Assembly: GCF_051401765.1 (NCBI RefSeq)
Contig: NW_027480492.1
Span: 1,302,001-1,366,000, forward strand
DNA from: Calliopsis andreniformis
Lineage: Eukaryota > Arthropoda > Insecta > Hymenoptera > Andrenidae
Direction: 5' to 3'
DNA length: 64,000 nt
In this document: piece by piece, positions 55,237 to 64,000 of the stretch
Layout: every line of letters begins with the position of its first letter
How positions within the stretch are numbered: the stretch's first letter is position 1
Notes under the pieces: model-generated
Databases searched by the model: none
What the model saw: only the letters and a program-made list of their open reading frames with translations
What the model was told of the DNA's origin: nothing
Program-made: the position numbers and the translations under genes

Positions 55237-58200
55237 TTGAGGATTGAGGGTTGTGGATTGAGGACGAGGACTGTATGTTGGGTATTGATGCTTGAGGTCT
55301 GAGGATTGAGGATTGAGGATTGCGAATTGAGGATTGAGGATTGAGGATCGAAGATTGAGGATTCAGGATTGAGGGTTGAGGATTGAAGATTGAGGATTGG
55401 GGACTGAGGATTGAGGATTGATGATTGAGGAATGAGGATTGAGGATTGAGGATTGAAGATTGAGGATTAGGTGTTGAGGATTGAAGAATGAGGATTGAAG
55501 GTTTAGGATTGACGATTGAGAATTGAAGATTGAGGACTGAGTGTTGAGGGTTGAGTGATGAGAATTGATGTTTGTGGAATGAGATTTGAAGATTGAAGAA
55601 TGGGGATTGAGTACTGAAAACTGTGAATTGAGGATATTCTATTGAGGATTGAGGATTGACAATTGATTGTTGAGGACTGAGGGCTGAAGATTGAGGATTC
55701 AGGATTGAGGATACAGGATTGAGGTTTGAGGACTGAGGATTGAGGATTGAGGATTGAGGATTGAGAATTGAGGATTGAATATTGAGAATTGGGTGTTGAG
55801 GATTGAACATTCAGGATTGAGGATTGAGGATAGAGGATTGAGTATTGAGGATTGAAGATTGAGTATTGAGGATTGAGGATTGAGGATTGGGGATTGAGGA
55901 TTGAAGATTGAGGATTGAAGATTGAGGATTGAGGATTGAGGATTGAGGATTGGGAATTGAGGATTGACGATTGAGGGTTGAGTATTGAGGATTGAAGGTT
56001 GAGGACTGAGTGTTCAGTGTTGAGTGATGAGAATTGATGTTTGTGGATTGAGATTTGAAGATTGAAGAATGGGGATTGAGTATTGAAAACTGTGAATTGA
56101 GGATATTCTATTGAGGATTGAGGATTGACAATTGATTGTTGAGGACTGAGGGCTGAAGATTGAGGATTCAGGATTGAGGATTCGGTATTGAGGTTTCAGG
56201 ACTGAGGATTGAGGGTTGAGTATTGAGGATTGAGGATTGAGGATTTGGGATTGAAGATAGAGGATTGGGGATTGAGGATTGAGGATTGAGGATTGAGCAT
56301 TGAAGATTGAGTATTGAGGATTGAAGATTGAGGATTGACGATTGAGGATTGAGGATTGAGAATTGAGGATTGAGGATTGAGGATTGAAGATTGAGGATTG
56401 GGTACTGAGGAGTGACGAATTAGGATTGAGTATTGAGGATTGAGAATTGAGGATTGAGGATTGAAGCTTGAGTATTGACGATTGAAGATTGAGGATTTAG
56501 GATTGAGGATTGAAGATTGAGGACTGAGTGTTGCGGGTTGAGTGATGAGGATTGATGTTTGTGGATTGAGATTTGAAGATTGAAGAATGGGGATTGAGTA
56601 TTGAGAACTGTGAATTGAGGATATTCTATTGAGGATTGAGGATTGACAATTGATTGTTGAGGACTGAGGGCTGAAGATTGAGGATTCAGTATTGAGGATT
56701 CTGTATTGATGTTTCAGGACTGAGGATTGAGGATTGAGGATTGAGGATTGAGGATTGAGGAGTGAGTATTGAAGATTGAGTATTGAGGATTGAAGATTGA
56801 GGATTGGGCATTGAGGATTGCGGATTGAGAATTGAGGATTGAGGATTGAGGATTGAAGATTGAGGACTGCGCTTCGAGGAGTGACGAATTAGGATTGAGG
56901 ATTGAGGGTTGAGGATTGAGGATTGCAGATTGAGTATTGAGGATAGAAGATTGAGGACTGAGGATTGAGGATTGAGGATTGAGGACTGAGGATTGAGGAT
57001 TGAGGATCGAATATTGAGTATTGAGTATAGAAGATTGAGGATTGAAGATTGAGGATTGAGGATTGAGGATAGAGGACTGAAGATTGAGGATTGGGGATTG
57101 AGGATTGACAATTGAGGATTGAGTGTTGAGGATTGAGAATTGAGGATTGAGGATTGAAGATTGGGGACTGAGTGTTGAGGGCTGAGTGATGAGAATTGAT
57201 GTTTGTGGATTGAGATTTGAAGATTGAAGAATGGGGATTGAGTATTGAAAACTGTGAATTGAGGATATTCTATTGAGGACTGAGGATTGGCAAGTGATTG
57301 TTGAGGACTGAGGGCTGAAGGTTGAGGATTCAGGACTGAGTACTCAGAATTGAGGTTTGAGGACTGAGGATTGAGGATTAAAGATTGAGTATTGAGGATT
57401 GAAGATTGAGGATTGAGGATTGAGGATCGAGGATTGAGGATTGAGGATGAGGGCTGAGTGCTGAGGGTTGAGGATTGAGGTTTGAGGACTCAGGGCTGAG
57501 GATTGAGGATTGAGAATTGAGGATTGAGCATTGGGGATTGAAGATTGAGGATTGGGTATTGAGGATTGAAGAATGAGGATTTGGGATTGAGGATTGAGGA
57601 CTGAGGATTGAAGATTGAGTATTGAGGATTGAAGATTGACGACTGAGGATTGAGAATTGAGGATTGAGTATTGAGGGTTGAGGATTGAGGATTGAGGATT
57701 GAGGATTTAGGATTGAGGATTGAAGATTGAGGACTGAGTGTTGAGGGTTGAGTGATGAGTATTGATGTTTGTGGATTGAGATTTGAAGATTGATTAATGG
57801 GGATTGAGTATTGAAAACTCTGAATTGAGGATATTCTATTGAGGATTGAGGATTGACAATTGATAGTTGAGGACTGAGTGCTGAAGATTGAGGATTCAGG
57901 ACTGCGGATTCGGTATTGAGGTTTCAGGACTGAGGATTGAGGGTTGAGGACTGAGGATTGGGGATTGAGGATTGAGGATTGAGTACTGAGGATTGAAGAT
58001 TGAGTGTTGAGGATTGAAAATTGAGGATTGATGATTGAGGATTGAAGATTGAGGATTGAAGATTGAGGATTGGGGACGAAGTGTTGAGGGTTGAGTGATG
58101 AGCATTGATGTTTGTGGATAGAGATTTGAAGATTGCAGATTGAGTATTGAGTATTGAAAACTGTGAATTGATGATGTTGTATTGAGGATTGAGGATTGAC

Positions 58201-61200
58201 AACTGATTGTTGAGGAATGAGGGCTGAAGATTGAGGATTCAGGATTGAGGATTGAGGATTGAAGATTGAGGATTGCGGACTGAGGATTGAAGATTGAGGA
58301 TTGAGGATTGAGGATTGAGGATTTAGGATTGAAGATACAGTATCGAGGATTGAAGATTGAGGATTGAAGATTGAGGATTGGGGACGGAGTGTTGAGTGTT
58401 GAGTGATGAGCATTGATGTCTGTGGATAGAGATTTGAAGATTGCAGATTGAGTATTGAGTACTGAAAACTGTGAATTGGTGATGCTGTATTGAGGATTGA
58501 GGATCGACAACTGATTGTTGAAGACTGAGGGCTGAAGATTGAGGATTCAGGATTGAGGATTGAGGATTGAAGATTGAGGATTGGGGACTGTGGATTGAAG
58601 ATTGAGGATTGAGGATTGAGGATTGAGGATTGAGGAATTGGGATTGAATGTTCAGAATTGAGGATTGAAGATTGAGAATTGAGGATTGAGGACTGAACAT
58701 TGAGGACCGAGTGTTGAGGGTTGAGTGATGAGAATTGATGTTTGTGGATAGAGGTTTGAAGAATGCAGATTGAGTATTGAGTATTGAAATCTGTGAATTG
58801 AGGATATTCTATTGAGGACTGAGGATTGGCAACTGATTGTTGACGACTGAGGGCTGAAGGTTGAGGATTCAGGACTGAGTACTCAGAATTGAGGTTTGAG
58901 GACTGAGGATTGATGACTAAAGGTTGAGTATTGAGGATTGAAGATTGAGGATTGAGGATTGAGGATCGAGGATTGATAATCGAGGATGAGGGCTGAGGGT
59001 TGAGGATTGAGGTTTGAGGACTCAGGACTGAGGATTGAGGATTGAGAATTGAGGATTGAGGATTGAGTGTTGAGAATTGAGGATTGAAGATTGAGGATTG
59101 GGTATCGAGGATTGAAGAATGAGGATTGAGGCTTGAGGATTGAGGATTGAGGATTGAAGGTTGTGTATCCAGGATTGGAGGTTGACGATTGAGGATTGAG
59201 GATTGAGGATTGAGGATTGAGCATTGAGGATTGAGGATTGAAGATTGAGTATTGAGGATTGAAGATTGAGGATTGAGGATTGAGGATTGAGGATTGAGGA
59301 TTGAAGATTGAGGATTGGGGACTGAGTGTTGAGCGTTGAGTGATGAGAATTGATGTTTGTGGATTGAGATTTGAAGACTGAAGATTGGGGATTGAGTATT
59401 GAAAACTGTGAATTGGGTATATTCTATTGAGGACTGAGGACTGACAATTGATTGTTGAGAACTGAGGGCTGAAGATTGAGGATTCAGGATTGAGGATTCA
59501 GGATTGAGGTTTGAGGACTGAGGATTGAGGATTGAGGATTGAGGATTGAGTATTGAGGATTGAAGATTGAGGATTGGGTATTGAGGATTGAACATTCAGG
59601 ATTGAGGATTGAGGACCGAGTATTAAGGATTGAGGATTGAATATTGAATATTGATGATTGAAGATTGAGGATTGAGGATTGAGGATTGTGGATTGCGTAC
59701 GAGGACTGAGGGTTGAGTATTGATGTTTGAGGATTGAGAATTGAGGATTGAGGATTGAGAATTGAGGATTGAGGATTGAGGATTGAAGATTGAGGATTGG
59801 GTGTTGAGGATTGAAGAATGAGGAGAGAGGATTGAGGATTGAAGATTGAGGGTTGAAGATTGAGTATTGAGGATTGAAGATTGAGGATTGAGGATTGAGG
59901 ATTGAGGATTGTGGGTTGAAGATTGAGGATTGGGAATTGAGTATTGACGATTGAGGATTGAGGTTTGAAGATTGAATATTGATGATTGAAGATTGAGGAT
60001 TGAGTATTGAGGGTTGTGGATTGCGGTCGAGGACTGAGGATTGAGTATTGATGTTTGAGGTCTGAGGATTGAGGATTGAGGATTGAGAATTGAGGATTGA
60101 GGATTGAGGATTGAAGACTGAGGATTGGGTGTTGAGGATGGAGGAATGAGGATTGAGGATTGAGGATTGAAGATTGAGGGCTGAGGATTGAGTATTGAGG
60201 ATTGAAGACTGAGGATTGAGGATTGAGGATTGAGGATTGAGGATTGAGAATTGAGGACTGAGGATTGAAGATTGAGGATTGAGGATTGAGGATTGAGGAT
60301 TAGGGATTGAGGATTGAGGATTGAAGATTGAGTATTGAGGATTGAAGATTGAGGATTGAGGATTGAGAATTGAAGATTCAGGATTGAAGATTGAGGATTG
60401 AGGATTGAAGATTGAGGATAGGGAATTGAGGATTGACGATTAAGGATTGAGTATTGAGGATTGAGAATTGAGGGTTGAGGATTGAAGGTTGAGTATTGAG
60501 GATTGAATATTGCGGATTGAGGATTGAGGATTGAAGATTGAGGACTGAGTGCTGAGGGCTGAGTGATGAGAATTGATGTTTGTGGATTGAGATTTGAAGA
60601 TTGCAGATTGAGCATTGAGTATTGAAAACTGTGAATTGATGATGTTTTATTGAGGATTGAGGATTGACAACTGATTGTTGAGGACTGAGGGCTGAAGATT
60701 GAGGATTCAGGATTGAGGATTGAGGATTGAAGATTGAGGATTGCGTACTGAGGATTGAAGATTGAGGATTGAGGATTGAGGATTGAGGATTGAGGATTTT
60801 GGATTGAAGATTCAGTATTGAGGATTGAAGATTGAGAGCTGAGGATTGAGGATTGAACATTGGGGACTGAGTGTTGAGGGTTGAGTGATGAGAATTGGTG
60901 CTTGTGGATAGAGATTTGAAGATTGCAGATTGAGTATTCAGTATTGAAATCTGTGAATTGAGGATACTCTATTGAGGACTGAGGATTGACAACTGATTGT
61001 TGAGGACTGAGGGCTGAAGGTTGAGGATTCAGGACTGAGGACTCAGAATTGAGGTTCGAGGGCTGAGGATTGAGGATTAAATATTGAGTATTGAGGATTG
61101 AAGATTGAGGATTCAGGATTGAGGATCGAGGATTGAGGATTGAGTATGAGGGCTGAGGGTTGAGGATTGAGGTTTGAGGACTGAGGACTGAGGATTGAGG

Positions 61201-61344
61201 ATTGAGAATTGAGGATTGAGGATTGAGGATTGAAGATTGAGGATTGGGTATTGAGGATTGAAGAATGAGGATTGGGGATTGAGTATTGAGGACTGAGGAT
61301 TGAGAATTGAGTATTGAGGATTGAAGAATGACGATTGAGGTTTG

Positions 61345-61760
61345 AGAATTGAGGATTGAGTATTGAGGATTGAGGATTGAAGATTGAGCATTGAGGATTG
61401 AAGGTATTGAGGATTGAGGATTGAAGATTGAGTATTGAGTATTGAAAATTGAGAATTGATGATATTCTATAGAGGATTGAGGATTGACAACTGATTGTTG
61501 AGGACTGAGGGCTGAAGATTGTGGATTCAGGATTGAGGACTGAGGATTGAAGATTGAGGATTGGGGACTGAGGATTGAAGATTGAGGATTGAGGGTTGAG
61601 GACTGAGGGTTGAGGATTGAGGATTGAGGGTTGAAGATTCAGTATTGAGGATTGAAGATTTAGAATTGAGGATTGAGGATCGAGGATAGAGGACTGAGGA
61701 TGAGGATTGAGGTTTGAGGATTGAGAATTGAGGATTGAGGATTGAGGATTGAAGATTGAG
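61345..61760 (-). repeat. Right-arm segment matching 48120-48540
   Basis: This is the copy of 48120-48540 carrying the same GATATTCTATAGAGG core. Just to its right, 61755-61990 holds two or three repeats of a motif GTATTCAGGATTGGAGATTG. That motif also occurs at 49426, 49495 and 49557, so a second patch from the region 49380-49600 is joined here. Confidence 0.75.
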
Positions 61761-62203
61761 TATTCAGGATTGGAGATTGACGATTGAGGATTGAGGATTG
61801 AGGATTGAGGACTGAGGATTGAGGATTGAAGATTGAGTATTCAGGATTGGAGATTGACGATTGAGGATTGAGCATTGAGGATTGAGGATTGAAGATTGAG
61901 TATTCAGGATTGGAGATTGACGATTGAGGATTGAGGATTGAGGATTGAGGACTGAGGATTGAGGATTGAAGATTGAGTATTCAGGATTGAGGATTGAGGA
62001 TTGAGGATTGAAGATTGAGGATTGGGGATTGAGTGTTGTGCGTTGAGTGATGAGAATTGATGTTTGTGGATTGAGATTTGAAGATTGAAGATTGGGGATT
62101 GGGTGTTGAGGATTGAAGAATGAGGATTGAGGATTGAGGACTGAAGATTGAGGGTTGAAGATTGAGTATTGAGGATTGAAGATTGAGGATTGGGGATTGA
62201 GGA

Positions 62204-64000
62204 TTGAGGATTGAGGATTGAAGATTGAGTATTGAGGATTGAAGATTGAGGATTGGGTATTGAGCATTGAAGAATGAGGATTGAGGATTGAGGATTGAGA
62301 ATGAGGTCTGAGGGTTGAGGATTGAGGTTTGTGGTCTGAGAACTGAGGATTGAGGATTGAGAATTGAGGATTGAGGATTGAGGATTGAGGATTGAAGATT
62401 GAGGATTGGGTGTTGAGCATTGAAGAATGAGGATTGCGAATTGAGGATTGAGGATTGAGGATCGAAGATTGAGGATTCAGGATTGAGGGTTGAGGATTGA
62501 AGATTGAGGATTGAGGATTGAGGATTGAAGATTGAGGATTTGGTATTGAGGATTGAAGAATGAGGATTGAGGACTGAGGATTGAGGATTGAGGATTGAGA
62601 ATTGAGGATTGATGATTGAGGATTGTAGATTGAGGATTGGGTATTGAGGATTGAACATTCAGGATTGAGGATTGAGGATAGAGGATTGAGGATTGAGGAT
62701 TGAAGATCGAATATCGATGATTGAAGATTGAGGATTGAGGATTGAGTGTTGTGGATTGCGGACGAAGGACTGAGGGTTGAGTATTGATGCTTGAGGTCTG
62801 AGGATTGAGGATTGAGTGTTGAGAATTGAGGATAGAGGATTGAGGATTGAAGATTGAGGATAGGGTATTGAGGATTGAAGAATGAGGATTGAGGATTGAG
62901 CATTGAGGATTGAGGATTGAGGATTGAGGATTCAGGATTGAGGATTGAGTATTGAAGATTGAGTATTGAGGATTGAAGGTTGAGGATTGAGGATTGAGGA
63001 TTGAGGATTGAGAATTGAGGATTGAGGATTGAGGATTGAAGATTGAAGATTCGGTATTGAGGAGTGACGAATTATGATTGAGTATTGAGGATTGAGAATT
63101 GAGGATTGAGGATTGAAGATTGAGTATTGAGGATTGAAGATTGAGGATTTAGGATTGAGGATTGAAGATTGAGGACTGAGTGTTGCGGGCTGAGTGATGA
63201 GAATTGATGTTTGTGGATTGGGATTTGAAGATTGAAGAATGGAGATTGAGTATTGAAAACTGTGAATTGAGGATATTCTATTGAGGATTGAGGATTGACA
63301 ATTGATTGTTGAGGACTGAGGGCTGAAGATTCAGGATTCAGCATTGAGGATTGTGTATTGATGTTTCCGGACTGAGGATTGAGGATTGAGGATTGAGGAT
63401 TGAGGATTGAGGATTGAGTATTGAAGATTGAGTATTGAGGATTGAAGATTGAGGATTGACCATTGAGGATTGAGGATTGAGAATTGAGGATTGAGGATTG
63501 AGGATTGAAGATTGAGGACTGGGCTTCGAGGAGTGACGAATTAGGATTGAGGATTGAGGATTGAGGATTGAGGATTGCAGATTGTGTATTGAGGATAGAA
63601 GATTGAGGATTGAGGATTGAGGATTGAGGATTGAGGACTGAGGATTGAGGATTGAGGATTGAAGATTGAGTATTGAGGATTGAAGATTGAGGATTGGGTA
63701 TTGAGCATTGAAGAATGAGGATTGAGGATTGAGGATTGAGAATGAGGTCTGAGGGTTGAGGATTGAGGTTTGTGGTCTGAGGACTGAGGATTGAGGATTG
63801 AGGATTGAGGATTGAGGATTGAGGATTGAGTATTGAAGATTGAGGATTGGGTGTTGAGCATTGAAGAATGAGGATTGAGGTTTGAGGACTGAGGATTGAG
63901 GATTGAGGATTGAGGTTTGAGGACTGAGGATTGAGTATTTAGGATTGAGGATTGCGGATTGAGGATTGAAAGTTGAATATTGATGAATGAAGATTGGGGA
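62204..64000 (-). repeat. 8,764-bp-spaced duplication, copy 2 (cut by window end)
   Basis: This is the second copy of 53440-55236. It is still matching at base 64000 (TGATGAATGAAGATTGGGGA equals the sequence near 55217), so the duplicated segment is longer than can be seen here. Confidence 0.9.

Larger units (their letters stand above)
47950..62790 (-). repeat. Landmark B blocks, right arm
   Basis: These are inverted copies of the B island, recognised by GGACGAGGACTGAGGGTTG followed by GTATTGATG and a GAGGTCTGAGG stretch. Clear examples lie near 47950, 49320, 51125, 53997 (with an extra A, GACGAAGGACTG), 55263, 59698, 60025 and 62761. Their presence in both arms, each with the same 6-base unit, shows that the two arms share an ancestor older than the polarity switch. 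Confidence 0.8.
48180..63400 (-). repeat. Landmark A blocks, right arm (about 23 copies)
   Basis: This is the reverse complement of the left-arm A block, with core GATATTCTATT. It is flanked by AAAACTGTGAATTGAG on one side and by a GACAATTGATTGTTGAGG-like stretch, then GACTGAGGGCTGAAG, on the other. Cores are at about 48237, 48845, 49907, 50579, 51460, 51718, 52200, 52584, 53102, 53340, 54508, 55633, 56102, 56620, 57264, 57830, 58803, 60963, 61461 and 63272. Decayed cores lie near 58173, 58484, 59416 and 60645. Nearly all are type 1. Only the copy at 51718 carries the CTGAATTC-like type 2 flank. Spacing averages roughly 0.7 kb but is irregular. Confidence 0.85.
1..64000. other. No supported genes; long open frames are repeat artefacts
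   Basis: Many long stop-free frames exist, up to about 701 codons at 57490-59595 on the minus strand and 502 codons at 4205-5713 on the plus strand. All read as the heptapeptide cycle S-I-L-N-P-Q-S. Because seven is not a multiple of three, 21 bases of CAATCCT repeat translate to the same cycle in every frame of that strand, with no stop codon. Its complement contains TGA once per cycle in every frame. Overlapping frames of similar length are open at the same place (for example 1747-2325 and 2054-2947). Start codons come from chance variants such as CAATGCT. Nothing suggests a signal peptide, a domain or a preferred frame. I also saw no tRNA, rRNA, promoter or terminator-like context. Confidence 0.9.
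47771..64000 (-). repeat. Heptamer satellite array, right arm (inverted, AGGATTG orientation)
   Basis: This is the same 7-base family as the left arm on the opposite strand, consensus AGGATTG, with mirrored variants such as AAGATTG, AGTATTG, AGGACTG, AGGGTTG and AGGTTTG. The + strand here is G-rich and C-poor. It holds inverted copies of the landmark blocks seen in the left arm, so it is a diverged relative rather than an independent array. It is not an exact reverse complement of the sequence immediately left of the junction. The array continues past base 64000. No gene, RNA or mobile element is visible in it. Confidence 0.97.

Noticed and set aside
57490..59595. 701-codon open frame on the minus strand as a repeat-protein gene
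   Set aside because: It is the S-I-L-N-P-Q-S cycle expected in any frame of this repeat. Overlapping frames are open at the same place (57896-58510, 58323-58700, 58883-59224), there is no non-repeat domain, and the start is a chance ATG.
1..64000. Known telomere repeat (TTAGGG, TTTAGGG or similar)
   Set aside because: The unit is AGGATTG, with GG only. It is heavily diverged and reverses polarity internally, unlike a terminal telomere tract.

Overview
All 64 kb is one uninterrupted tandem-repeat (satellite) array. I can support no protein-coding gene, RNA gene, mobile element, CRISPR array or ordinary regulatory site. The unit is a 7-base repeat, consensus CAATCCT on the + strand of the left part and its complement AGGATTG in the right part. 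Common variants are CAATCTT, CAATACT, CAGTCCT, CAACCCT, CAAACCT, CAATGCT, CAATCGT, CATTCTT, CAATTCT and GAATCCT. The array runs off both window ends, so its true length is unknown.

Layout: bases 1-47754 carry the repeat in CAATCCT orientation. At 47755-47770 a 16-base spacer separates two perfect inverted heptamer runs, and from 47771 to 64000 the same family is inverted. The two arms share older conserved landmark blocks. One is a block of about 155 bp centred on AATAGAATATCCT. The other is a block containing the 6-base unit CGTCCT. Both arms therefore derive from one array that already had internal structure before the inversion.

On top of the heptamer lie recent large duplications. The left arm has a 6,274-bp tandem duplication (about 4710-10983 and 10984-17257) with only about nine differences that I could find, plus two further copies of that material. 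It also has a block of about 9.9 kb repeated at about 11730-21660 and 30932-40561, a 1,615-bp tandem duplication, a 2.15-kb shifted pair, a 2.8-2.9-kb shifted pair and a 531-bp tandem pair. The right arm has a 672-bp tandem pair and a pair 8,764 bp apart that runs off the window end.

Long open frames are a by-product of the repeat. The heptamer has no stop codon in any frame on the C-rich strand and reads as the same seven-residue cycle (S-I-L-N-P-Q-S) in all three frames. The G-rich strand carries TGA once per 21 bases in every frame. This is why open frames lie on + in the left arm and on - in the right arm.

Organism: it cannot be named from this sequence. A diverged satellite of tens of kilobases with higher-order duplications best fits heterochromatin or subtelomere of a eukaryotic chromosome. 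Short heptameric repeats are also known in bacteria (for example filamentous cyanobacteria), but those are normally very short. The eukaryotic assignment is inference only.
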